Positions 54,294 to 63,084 of a DNA stretch of 64,000 bases are shown piece after piece. Both the position numbers and the translations under genes were made by a program. The DNA is from SHAN690 sp041391765 (GTDB lineage: Bacteria > Bacteroidota > Bacteroidia > Flavobacteriales_G > Salibacteraceae): the NCBI GenBank assembly GCA_041391765.1, contig JAWKNJ010000029.1:12244-76243 (forward strand). Direction: 5' to 3'. Within the stretch, counting starts at the first letter, position 1. Each line of letters begins with the position of its first letter. A model generated the notes under the pieces. That model had not been told where the DNA came from and did no database searches. It worked only from the letters and a program-made list of their open reading frames with translations.

Positions 54294-55412
54294 TCATAAG
54301 CCAAAAAAAGATAGTACTTCAGAAGTGATATAGTCTACCTCTGTGTTACCCAGATCGAAAAACAATGGCAGCCTAACCAAACATGACTCATAGCGGTCCA
54401 GAGTTTGGAAGAATCCCGTCCATCATGTTTGTCCGCATAATATGGACTCTTATCATAGACTTTGATAATGGAATACGGCTGTCCTACCTTTGCTTTTAAA
54501 TGCTCAAGATTAAGCGACTTCTTTCTTCTATGGATCTGCAAACGAGATAGAACATGTGCGCATTATTCGTAGCATAATAGGGTACTACTAGCGGCCCAAC
54601 CTCACTATCCAGTAGGGCAAAGTTGTTGAAAATACAATTGCCATATCTCCTTTCTCTAAATTGAATAACACCTACTATATTCTCTAACTGCGCCCAAGGA
54701 AAGCGGCCACTACTTCAAGGAGGTAAAAAAAGAGGAACCCGTCAATCCACCCACTCTTATTTACTTCCCCTCTCCAAAGGCTGATCTGTTAGTCCCTTTC
54801 TCCCAAATGACTTCGGATCAATTAAATTTTCGTTATTGATAACAATACCTTCCCCATAATGACATTCTTGGTTTTGGTAAAACTGAATGCTCCCAAGTCA
54901 CCTATCCACTCTAACGCCCGTTATAACTGCTGTCAATTGCCTGCGCTGCATCCTCAACAGCAAATAAGTTGTATTTGGCCGCGAATCGACATGATTCCTG
55001 TGTTCATATCGCGACAGCTCCAGCATAATGAACAACGACAATCGCTCTTTCCTTCTTTGGTAGTTAAACACCTTCGATTCTTCTGCTCATCTATCCCGGA
55101 TGATCTTCTCTACTATCGGCAAAAACGATGCTTGCACCTCTCAAAACAAATGCATTTGCGAATTAATAACACAAAGTGAAACTTGGCGTAATGACTTCAT
55201 CGCGGATTCAGATGTTCTGAGCAGAGCTGACATTTCAAGCGTCTAATGCAGGAACTTGTCAAAAGACATTTATTGAAACCATATTCTTGACAAAAGAACC
55301 GTTGACTCTTTTGAGTATAGATACCATTTCCAGATAGTTTACCAGAAGCTACAGCATCTTGAATATACTCCGTTTCTCTTCCGGTTAAAAATGGCTTATT
55401 GAATGGAATCAT
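54294..55412 (-). pseudogene. wecE: WecE/RffA-like sugar 4-aminotransferase, frame broken many times
   Basis: From ATG 55412 the first frame reads MIPFNKPFLTGRETEYIQD and SGKLSGNGIYTQK, as in E. coli WecE. Other frames then supply, in the right order, GDEVITPSFT, NAFVLRGASIVFADSREDH, IVVVHYAG, AVEDAAQAIDSSYNGR, GDLGAFSFTKTKN (PLP lysine, about 54900-54862), RGEVNKSGWIDG, EVVAAFLG, NNAHMFYL (54565-54541), SPYYADKHDG and LPLFFDLGNTEVDY, ending in TGA at 54296. The total length (1119 bases) is that of an intact gene (376 residues in E. coli). All interruptions can be explained by small indels. WecE makes TDP-4-amino-4,6-dideoxygalactose. Confidence 0.8.
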
Positions 55413-56315
55413 TTGGAATGGTTTCGCTTATATTATAGTTAGGTCTTCGCGTAGTCTTATAGTTGATTCGAGCGATATACTCTCCAATTACTCCCAATCC
55501 AAACAAAACAAAGCCGAATCCAAATCCCAAAAAAGCCACGAAAGTCGGAAACCCAGGGTCATAGTTTTTTACAGTTAAAGCCGAAATAACAATGTATAGG
55601 CTATAGGAAAAACTCAAAAAAATGAACCCGAATGAGGCAATCGAAAGCACGCGTATAGGAAGATTGGAAAATGTAATAAAGATATTAATTGAGTGTTCGA
55701 CTAATCGCCTCAGGGAATACGAAGCTTTCCAGGACTTTACTTTCTGCATGCATACTTCAACACTCTGGCATGGTCTGTTATTACGCTGATAGATATCCAT
55801 CTAAAGTATGCCAGTTGTGCATATTCACCATTTTTTCGCGACATCTGCGTAATAATGCGAAAAGAGGTTGGAAATCAGGATGTAAATTCGGAATCCCTAT
55901 TTTCAGAGTGTATTTCAGCAACAGACTTGTCGTATTTCTGAAAAGTGCGTGCGTTCTTCATATACCATAGACTAAGTCGTAATCAGCTTCTTTCTGTTTT
56001 CAGCAGTGCTGGGATTGACTCTGTGGGCTGTTTTCCGATCCTCATCCATTATCGTTATTAGTCCCCTTCAGCGTGATCAATACCATAGATTATAGCATTG
56101 TGTTGCCCAAAATTCTTCGATAGAAAAACTGCTTTCGTATTCGAGTATTTCTCAACAACTTTTCGAAGAGCAATCTTGGACTTATGCAAACGCCATCGAT
56201 AAAAAATCAATTCAGCTATAACACCTAGATGACTCGTTTATGCCACAAATCAAACTCACCAAATTCTCTTCGAAGTAGCCCTAAACACTGGTATTATTAC
56301 AGAATAGTTTTTCAT
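55396..56315 (-). pseudogene. GT2 (DPM1/ArnC-like) glycosyltransferase, 5' half broken by indels
   Basis: The ATG at 56315 begins MKNYSVIIPVF. In shifted frames the order VEKYSNTKAVFLSKNFGQ, GIDHAEGD, the MDED (DXD) site and KIGIPNLHPDF is recovered. From 55800 to the stop at 55396 one frame of 134 codons is intact and holds the two C-terminal TM helices (VLSIASFGFIFLSFSYSLYI; FVAFLGFGFGFVLFGLGVI) typical of polyprenyl-phosphate glycosyltransferases. Total 920 bases, about 307 residues, equals the normal family length. It ends 17 bases inside the WecE-like gene. Confidence 0.78.
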
Positions 56316-56316
56316 C

Positions 56317-56944
56317 TTAAGCTATGTTCATCACTGGTGAACCTACAACATTCCTTCCTTAAATCGACACCAAAACCAGCGTATGCACCAATAAAAACAT
56401 TTGGAGCAATCTCAACGTTATCGAAAGAGCCGTCACTGCATAACAAAGCACCAATATATATTGCGACAATATCCTGCTATAGAAACACTTGGGGCAATAA
56501 AATTCGATTGACCGATTGTAGAGTCGTGAGCAACAACTACCCCAAATTTAACAACGTATTGGCACCGACTCTCACACGCTGATCTATTATACATCCTGGG
56601 TACAATATTGCTCCATTTTCGATGACCGCTGTTTCATCAACAATACATGACTTATGGATATAAGTTTCAAACGGAATATCTTGAGATAGATCGTTAAATA
56701 TCTGATCCCTTACTTTCAGGTGCTTATATCCGATACCCATAATCAAAGAGTCAAACTGGTCTTTAGCATAAAGGTCTCTTGCCTCATTAATGCCCCCTAT
56801 AATCACGTGGTTGTGTTTAACGCTTCCCCTGGTGGCGTAATCATCAAAATACCCAACTACCTCAACCTGATCTCTCTCTGACAGAAAATGGCCCAGCTGC
56901 CTTCCTAAATCACCTGAACCAATAATAGCGATGCGCTTTTTCAT
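56317..56944 (-). pseudogene. PglD/WeeI-like hexapeptide acetyltransferase, 3' part broken by indels
   Basis: From ATG 56944 (MKKRIAIIGSGDLGRQLG, Rossmann-like N-domain) 136 codons are intact, to NTLLNLG at 56537. There a G run is one base short and the frame is lost. The rest continues in other frames as VVVAHDSTIGQSNFIAPSVS (with the catalytic-type His), NVEIAPNVFIGAYAGFG and GSPVMNIA, ending at TAA 56317. The family N- or O-acetylates nucleotide sugars, for instance the amine made by a 4-aminotransferase; the WecE-like gene two places downstream fits this. One base after the wbqC stop. Confidence 0.8.
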
Positions 56945-56945
56945 T

Positions 56946-57602
56946 CTATGAGTTGAACAAGTAATCAATCACGGAAACGTATGGATCGAAAGCCCCTTTA
57001 TGGTTTTGAGGATATTCTTTAGGCAGTGAATACTCATACCATTTCACCTCTATACCATTGGCTCTAAACAGCTCCATATCAATATAATTCTTTGCTGCTT
57101 TTCCAGAAAAATAAACTTGTGCTTCCACTTTTTTACATAAATCTATTATTCTGGAGTTTCTATCCCCTTCTAATGAATAGTCAACCGATTTTCTGACCGG
57201 TGTTTTCACATCCAATATCTTAAGAATCAAATTATTAAAGCTCTGATTTATTTCAGACAGAAACACGCTATGTTCACTCAAATAATACTCCTCAAAAATC
57301 GGAGCTAATTCTTTAAATCTTGGCGAACGAGAATAATTTGCAACGATAGTATTCCAATGTTTCCTTGCCCAGTTTGACTGAGCCACCTTCACTTCATTAA
57401 TTGGCTGGCCAAGATACTCATGACGAACGGGGATGGTCAACCACATTTTCCCATTGGGTGTCATGATTTGATTCCTGTTTCGCCAGTCATTTTTAGTGTA
57501 TTGAACTTCATCATAGTAGTAAAACTCATCCACGTCTCTGATTAAATCAAAATACCCCTTCCATGGGATATAGTTAGACTGTAATAGAGCGACTGACTTC
57601 AT
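56946..57602 (-). CDS. WbqC family protein
   Basis: 218 residues. MKSVALLQSNYIPWKGYFDLI at the start, YYDEVQYTKNDWRNRNQI and WLTIPV are the WbqC signature. The family is found in O-antigen and capsule loci, often next to amino-sugar genes, and is thought to take part in modification of sugars, though no reaction has been proved to my knowledge. Its first 29 bases overlap the end of the membrane-protein gene. Confidence 0.92.
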   Translation of the reverse strand: MKSVALLQSNYIPWKGYFDLIRDVDEFYYYDEVQYTKNDWRNRNQIMTPNGKMWLTIPVRHEYLGQPINEVKVAQSNWARKHWNTIVANYSRSPRFKELAPIFEEYYLSEHSVFLSEINQSFNNLILKILDVKTPVRKSVDYSLEGDRNSRIIDLCKKVEAQVYFSGKAAKNYIDMELFRANGIEVKWYEYSLPKEYPQNHKGAFDPYVSVIDYLFNS

Positions 57603-58632
57603 TGTTGGTTGATAAGAGTTGATGACCTTGAAGTCCTAATCCACAGATCAATAATGGGGATGTCACATAAAAATACCTCCCTGCCTCGGATGGAGCTTTT
57701 AATAAAAAACAGACAACATTGATAACAACAAAAAAACCTATGATATAGAAACTCCACTGTTTATCGAATGGTATTTTCTTTTTCAGCGAATAAAAAATCA
57801 ATCCAAGATATAGCCACAGCAAATTCTGACTCAATATCGTGCCCCGTAAGTATTTAAGTATTGACGCAGGGGAAAAGTCAAATAAGTCTTGGTAAAACGT
57901 GGATGATGTATAACCCGAGTATCTTGGTGTGAAGAATACCGTCTCTCTCAAGTAGACATAAATGGCAAATAGACCTAACGTGTAAACGAGAAGCCCAAGG
58001 GCTCTTTTTGCCCAAACGTGCTCGTATAATCGCAGTCCGAATTCGAGAAAAAAGAACGTAGCGAAAGCCATTAGTATAATCTCTCGTTGAAAGACCGCAA
58101 GGGGCAATAAACAAACAAACAAGGTAAGAGATCGTTTCAGGTAAGTGTATAGCAACAAAGCAAATAGCATTGTTGAGAAACCATCAGCCAAACCACCCGA
58201 ACCCCAAATGACAGTCCCATATTGAAGAAAGTATAAACAGCCCGATATTATCCCCGCCATATGGTTTTTCGAATAGGAGAGTACCACATTGTAGATGATA
58301 GTGCTCGTGACGGCAGCAGACACAAAGGATACGAATACTGAGGAAAAATATACGGCTTGATCATAAGCCGGATCAGAAAACACTATTTCCACCGGATAAT
58401 AGAATCCCGATTGATAGATAAGGTAAACCAAAAAGCTGCTAATCAATCTCATATTAGTAGGAGCGTCAACTCCTTCTATCGAAAGAGTTTTGTACAGCTT
58501 GTAATAAGCAAAATAGTCCGCCTGACCACTTATTTCAGGTGAGCCGAATTTATATGAGAAATAGAAGACTGGATAGGCCAGTATAAGGTAAAAGAAGAAT
58601 ACCCCAATCGAATGCTTTTCTCTAATTTTCAT
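57574..58632 (-). CDS. Polytopic membrane protein of the polysaccharide locus
   Basis: 352 residues with about nine hydrophobic segments (GVFFFYLILAYPVFYFSY, SGFYYPVEIVF, VYFSSVFVSFVSAAVTSTII, LFVCLLPLAVFQREIIL and others). A conserved-type GQADYFAYYKLY after TM1 and the layout recall the EpsG/DUF2029-type transferases and polymerases, but no motif allows a name. It may be a second polymerase or a lipid-linked glycosyltransferase. Placed between wzy-like and wbqC genes. Confidence 0.75.
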   Translation of the reverse strand: MKIREKHSIGVFFFYLILAYPVFYFSYKFGSPEISGQADYFAYYKLYKTLSIEGVDAPTNMRLISSFLVYLIYQSGFYYPVEIVFSDPAYDQAVYFSSVFVSFVSAAVTSTIIYNVVLSYSKNHMAGIISGCLYFLQYGTVIWGSGGLADGFSTMLFALLLYTYLKRSLTLFVCLLPLAVFQREIILMAFATFFFLEFGLRLYEHVWAKRALGLLVYTLGLFAIYVYLRETVFFTPRYSGYTSSTFYQDLFDFSPASILKYLRGTILSQNLLWLYLGLIFYSLKKKIPFDKQWSFYIIGFFVVINVVCFLLKAPSEAGRYFYVTSPLLICGLGLQGHQLLSTNNEVSRSITV

Positions 58633-58646
58633 ATATGACTTTAGAA

Positions 58647-59969
58647 CTAATTTGCCTTGGTCATACTCGATGTTCCCGAACCTAAACCTTGACTCATTTC
58701 TTGCTCTTTACGTTCCAAATGTGCTCGGTAATATATCCAAACATAAAACGGGAAACCATTCAGAAAATAGTGTCCCTGTCGAAGAAGGTTAGAAAAAATT
58801 ACTACAAGACAAGCTCCAGTGATTATCCAGAGCTGCTCCGTATCTTCTTCTTTTCTGCGTACAAAAAAATGAAAAATCAGATACCCCATTAACCCTAATC
58901 CAAATAGTCCTGTTTCGCTCATTAGTCGATTAAACATAGAGTTGGCGTCTTTTGTATTTAAGTCAAACCCTTTAATTCCAACATCTGAAGTCAACGTGTA
59001 CTTTTTAAATGCTGTTGGATGAGATCCCAAGCCTCCCCCAAAAAGAGGATTACGCTTGAAGTTTTCTTTGGCAATGAAAAAGTTGTTATACAAAATCACC
59101 GATGAACCGTGATATTTTAAAACATCAAATGCCTCTTGCGGAGCATCCAAAAAAATATTCAAAGTTCCCTCGTAACGCCCTTGAAATTCTTCGTTGGATT
59201 GGACAATTTGAAACAATATGATGGCAGCGACAGGGAAGCCAAACAAAAAATAACGCAAAAACCCACGGTTCAAGCCGATGATAAGTACTGAGACGACCAA
59301 AGCCCCCATTATTGTTCCGGAAAAACTCACAAAGACTCCTGCAATCATGACCAATGCTGTAGTTCGTGAGAAAAAGTACCTGCTCGCTTGATAAATAAAA
59401 TCATGAATCGCCACGAACATGGCACCACTCAAAAACATGGCATGATAAGTTGGTTCTCCAAAAAAAGTTTTAATCCTAATCCCAAACAATCCTCCGGGGG
59501 TCATTGCCCATCCACTCATCATCCAGGCAAAGTCATACCCCGGGACAAACCCGACCATATAGCTTGCTAGCTGAAACAATCCGACTATTGCGCAGAGAAA
59601 GGCTCCTTTGAGGTATAACTCAAAAAGGGATTGAAGGCTTGTTCCTGTATTGAATACCAAGTGATAAAAAAGAAGGTACGATGCGAAGGCTCCAACAAAC
59701 ACCTGAACAAACTCTGGAAACTCATTGTTTCCAATGACGGACTGAACAACTCCAACTAGTAGCAGTACACCAAAGATTAAGCCTATTTCCCTAGGAACAC
59801 CAAACTTGAACAGAAAAAGGGGCAGTAAAAAAATAAACGCCAAGTATCCGATGTAAAAGTCGAAAGGCGTTCTAAAGAATAAGAATGAAACGAAAAGATT
59901 CAATAAAATAGCCATGTAGACATACCAAAGCATATTGAAACTAAACAGCTTTCCAATACCTAACCTCAT
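58647..59969 (-). CDS. O-antigen polymerase/ligase family protein (Wzy/WaaL-like)
   Basis: 440 residues, about eleven TM segments. A large periplasmic loop near 280-340 (FGGGLGSHPTAFKKYTLTSD) and MFNRLMSETGLFGLGLMGYLIF are typical of the Wzy_C/O-antigen ligase family (G-x3-H and ETG motifs). It polymerises repeat units or ligates the chain to lipid A core. Overlaps the next upstream gene by four bases. Confidence 0.85.
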   Translation of the reverse strand: MRLGIGKLFSFNMLWYVYMAILLNLFVSFLFFRTPFDFYIGYLAFIFLLPLFLFKFGVPREIGLIFGVLLLVGVVQSVIGNNEFPEFVQVFVGAFASYLLFYHLVFNTGTSLQSLFELYLKGAFLCAIVGLFQLASYMVGFVPGYDFAWMMSGWAMTPGGLFGIRIKTFFGEPTYHAMFLSGAMFVAIHDFIYQASRYFFSRTTALVMIAGVFVSFSGTIMGALVVSVLIIGLNRGFLRYFLFGFPVAAIILFQIVQSNEEFQGRYEGTLNIFLDAPQEAFDVLKYHGSSVILYNNFFIAKENFKRNPLFGGGLGSHPTAFKKYTLTSDVGIKGFDLNTKDANSMFNRLMSETGLFGLGLMGYLIFHFFVRRKEEDTEQLWIITGACLVVIFSNLLRQGHYFLNGFPFYVWIYYRAHLERKEQEMSQGLGSGTSSMTKAN

Positions 59970-61147
59970 GGCAAAATAGACTTTGAGTGCGACACTTTTC
60001 TTTGAATTTGGTCATTCAAGTTAACGCCTATTTGATCCCAAAGAAAACCACTCCATATCCTTTCTAAAGAACCCCGCTTCATCTCATCCAGACTATCTTT
60101 CGACACTGCAACCATGCTACTCATAGCTCGAAATAGCGATGGAGATGATGGAAAGGGTAATAAAACACCATTCTCATTATCAACTATTGCGGATACAGCA
60201 CCTACATCTGTTGCAATTATGGCCAAACCTCTGGCCATTCCCTCGAGAATCACATTCGGCATACCTTCTGAATAAGAAGGACAAACCAAAACATCGCACG
60301 CATCCAGTATCTCTTTCTTGCCTTCCATATTTGTGACCACACCATGGTAAGTTATTCGCTCATCCTTCAACTGAATGCCTTCAGGAATGGGACCAATAAA
60401 ATGAAACCTGAATTCGGAACTACTTGCAAGCATTCGCTGAAGTGCATGAGTCAATTCATTAATTCCTTTTCTTCTTTCATTGCGGCCAACAAAGCAAAAG
60501 CTTACGGGACCGCCATCCTTAATTGGTGGCAATTTTTCCCTGACAAACGAGGCTTCTATACCTGATGGGGCTTCCAAAATCCTTCCGCTTTCAACGCCTA
60601 AATCACTTATTATATCAGATATCTTTCCTCCATAAGAAAACACTACATCGGCATTTAGACTACACCACTTCACCGCCTGTCTTAACATCATATGTTGCAT
60701 TCTAACCTTGATCGAGGGCGCCTTCTGAAACATTTCATAACCATGAAACTTAATTCCAATGGGAGTGTTTAGCCCTATTCCATTTCGCTCTTTTAAAAAA
60801 CTCCATGCCATAAACCCCTTAGCATAAATAAAGTCGAATACTCCATCTTCAGTTAGAAACTCATTCCAATAGATCCTCGACATCCTCTTTTGCGACCTGA
60901 GATAATGGCCGGGTAATACCGAATTATCAGAATACAAAAAAGTCTTGACTTCCAAATTTTCATTCGCGGCACCAGAAAAACATTTTCTGACCTCCCTCTC
61001 CTTGACAACGGAATACGTAAAATGATAAAGTGACACTCTATTTCCCAGACGTGCAAGCTGTTCGGCTAATTGAAGCGAATGTTTCTGCATCCCCCCCATC
61101 ACAAATGGAGGTATTCCGTCAGCAAGTAAAAGAATCCTCAAAGCCAT
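59966..61147 (-). CDS. Glycosyltransferase family 4
   Basis: 393 residues, GT-B. LLADGIPPFVMGGMQKHSLQLAEQ is the acceptor-side Gly-rich motif; VSFCFVGRNERRKGINEL and PSYSEGMPNVILEGMARG (E-x7-E) form the donor site. Acts in repeat-unit assembly. It overlaps the polymerase gene by four bases and directly abuts the acyltransferase gene. Confidence 0.9.
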   Translation of the reverse strand: MALRILLLADGIPPFVMGGMQKHSLQLAEQLARLGNRVSLYHFTYSVVKEREVRKCFSGAANENLEVKTFLYSDNSVLPGHYLRSQKRMSRIYWNEFLTEDGVFDFIYAKGFMAWSFLKERNGIGLNTPIGIKFHGYEMFQKAPSIKVRMQHMMLRQAVKWCSLNADVVFSYGGKISDIISDLGVESGRILEAPSGIEASFVREKLPPIKDGGPVSFCFVGRNERRKGINELTHALQRMLASSSEFRFHFIGPIPEGIQLKDERITYHGVVTNMEGKKEILDACDVLVCPSYSEGMPNVILEGMARGLAIIATDVGAVSAIVDNENGVLLPFPSSPSLFRAMSSMVAVSKDSLDEMKRGSLERIWSGFLWDQIGVNLNDQIQRKVSHSKSILP

Positions 61148-61912
61148 TTATAACGAATACTTCTTTCCCGATACCTTGACGTTTGTCAAGCGATCACGTA
61201 ATATCAACATAGGACGTTCAAACATAACATACATTACAAAAGCCGACAGGTAAGTCAATCCTATTATCAAGCTTAGTTGAACCAAATAGTCAGCGTATTT
61301 CGATTTCACCAAAGCCAGTGCCACCCCCCAGAACAGCGAGTCGAATCTTAAGGGCACATTACCATTAATCGCGGAAAAAACCATGCCGATATCCCAGGCG
61401 TAGAAGAATCTAGCGACAATACTTAGGAGGATGACTGCCAAAACGATTGAAAAAACCGCTTTTATTGAGCTGTTTGTCCTCCACATCGTAATTCCAACCA
61501 GCATCGGTGCCAGAATATAAAACCACTCTTCAATAACTAAGCTCCACGTAACTCCATAAAATTGGATCCCATAAAAGTGGTTCTGTAAAAAAAACAAGTA
61601 ATACAGAATGTTGGAACCAATATCGGGGCCTATGAAATAGAATTTGGTCAACACAGCGAAATAATACAATGTTAACATCAGAAAACAGCGTCTGGTCCAA
61701 AATTGAACAACCGAGCGAAACGACAACTCGTTAAACAGAGACTTGAACATCAATCCACCGACCAAAAAACCACTTAAAACAAAAAAGAACTCCACACCAT
61801 AACCTCCTACTCCATGTGGCAACAATAACCTTGATTTAAAACCAAGGTGATAAACCAGCATCATCCATATGGACACGACTCGAATTACATCCAAACCAAA
61901 ATTTCTACTCAT
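61148..61912 (-). CDS. Acyltransferase 3 family, short form
   Basis: 254 residues where 340-380 is usual. The N-terminal core is normal: GLDVIRVVSIWMMLVYHLG with Arg and His, and GVEFFFVLSGFLVGG. After LRFDSLFWGVALALVKSKYAD the sequence jumps to the last helix (LSLIIGLTYLSAFVMYVMFERP), so about three TM helices are missing in frame. The active-site half is kept. Either a compact natural form or an in-frame deletion. It could O-acylate the polysaccharide. Overlaps the next gene upstream by four bases. Confidence 0.82.
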   Translation of the reverse strand: MSRNFGLDVIRVVSIWMMLVYHLGFKSRLLLPHGVGGYGVEFFFVLSGFLVGGLMFKSLFNELSFRSVVQFWTRRCFLMLTLYYFAVLTKFYFIGPDIGSNILYYLFFLQNHFYGIQFYGVTWSLVIEEWFYILAPMLVGITMWRTNSSIKAVFSIVLAVILLSIVARFFYAWDIGMVFSAINGNVPLRFDSLFWGVALALVKSKYADYLVQLSLIIGLTYLSAFVMYVMFERPMLILRDRLTNVKVSGKKYSL

Positions 61913-63084
61913 CTAGAAGTTTCTGTCAAATGACTCACCAAATGCGAGTAAGACTTTTCATTCTCTTCTGATTCCTTCATGAAATCTCGAAAGGCCAGCG
62001 AAAAACATTTCTCCTTTGTCTCTATCTCGCTTTTTTTCAAAAACGACCAATCAGGGTTCTCACCTTTAATCATCTGACCACAATCATTAACCTGAACGTA
62101 TTGACTAAAATCACCCAGGTTTTCAGAAATCAGAACAGGGAGCCCAGCGTACAAATACTCTGCGAACTTCACTGGCGAGGCCACTTTATTTGTATCCGAT
62201 TGTTCACGTAGTAAAATACCATAGTCGCAACAATTCAAATATGAAATCACATGCTTGTGCTCTACCCATTTAATAAAGACTCTGTCTTTGTATTTTTTTT
62301 GAAAGCGTGTATTGTCCTCGTTCTCTCGAGAAAGAAAAAGAACTTTAACACGGCCGTCCTTATCCAATAATGGCGTAAGTGCTTTTTCAATCAGCGCGAA
62401 GGATTGCCACGGGGCAACGGATCCTGAATACACCAATACGATATCCGTTGGTTTTATTCCTAACTCTTGTTTTATCTTCCCCACATCAGGACTTAACAAA
62501 AATGCTTTTTCAGGAAAGTTTTTGCTATCTAATGTGCACGGAATCACAGCTTCAACCCCTTGCTGATAATTATATTTTTCAATCCAGTAGTTGACCAAAT
62601 GGTGAGAAACAGCCACTCGAAAATCGCTTTCATTTACAGCCTGACCTTCAATCCTCGCAATATTGTCACGGAGATAATCCACCGGAAATAGGTCATATTC
62701 TCCAATTTCAGCTGACAACGCACTTCGCCCATCCAGCGCGACTTTTTTTAGTAGGCCAAACTTTTTTACACGCAATGCCATTTTTGTGCAGAAGGCATTG
62801 CGACAAATGGCAATGCGCTCACCGGTAAAAAGACAAACAAAGAATAATATAATCGCGGTCCATTCAAAATTTTTCAACCCGGGAAAGGCCGGAAGCACTA
62901 TCGCGTTTGGGGAAAGATGCCTAATTTTTGACCTTGCATCGCTTCGCAATAATTCCTTCACAGAAAGAAATGCAACGAGCCTGACCCCTGCCGTGTGCTG
63001 TCTATTCAAATAATTACAAACATCAATCACTTGACCCGAATAAATCCCGGGATGAAATTGATCCAGAAGTGTAACGTAAATCAT
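61909..63084 (-). CDS. Glycosyltransferase (GT-B, family 4-like)
   Basis: 391 residues. MIYVTLLDQFHPGIYSGQV at the start and a donor half with DIVLVYSGSVAPWQSFALIE, VEHKHVISYLNCCDYGILLRE and SPVKFAEYLYAGLPVLISENLGDF. The last motif (KFAEYLYAGLPV) is typical of GT4 enzymes. No TM segment. Overlaps wecB and the short acyltransferase by four bases each, so translation is coupled. Confidence 0.87.
   Translation of the reverse strand: MIYVTLLDQFHPGIYSGQVIDVCNYLNRQHTAGVRLVAFLSVKELLRSDARSKIRHLSPNAIVLPAFPGLKNFEWTAIILFFVCLFTGERIAICRNAFCTKMALRVKKFGLLKKVALDGRSALSAEIGEYDLFPVDYLRDNIARIEGQAVNESDFRVAVSHHLVNYWIEKYNYQQGVEAVIPCTLDSKNFPEKAFLLSPDVGKIKQELGIKPTDIVLVYSGSVAPWQSFALIEKALTPLLDKDGRVKVLFLSRENEDNTRFQKKYKDRVFIKWVEHKHVISYLNCCDYGILLREQSDTNKVASPVKFAEYLYAGLPVLISENLGDFSQYVQVNDCGQMIKGENPDWSFLKKSEIETKEKCFSLAFRDFMKESEENEKSYSHLVSHLTETSR

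Noticed and set aside
54335..55179. Short frames on both strands (68 and 106 codons)
   Set aside because: The minus-strand one is a frame segment of the WecE-like gene and the other is its antisense; neither is a separate gene.
55689..56582. Plus-strand frames of 93 and 117 codons
   Set aside because: They are antisense to the glycosyltransferase and acetyltransferase remnants, whose motifs are clear on the minus strand.
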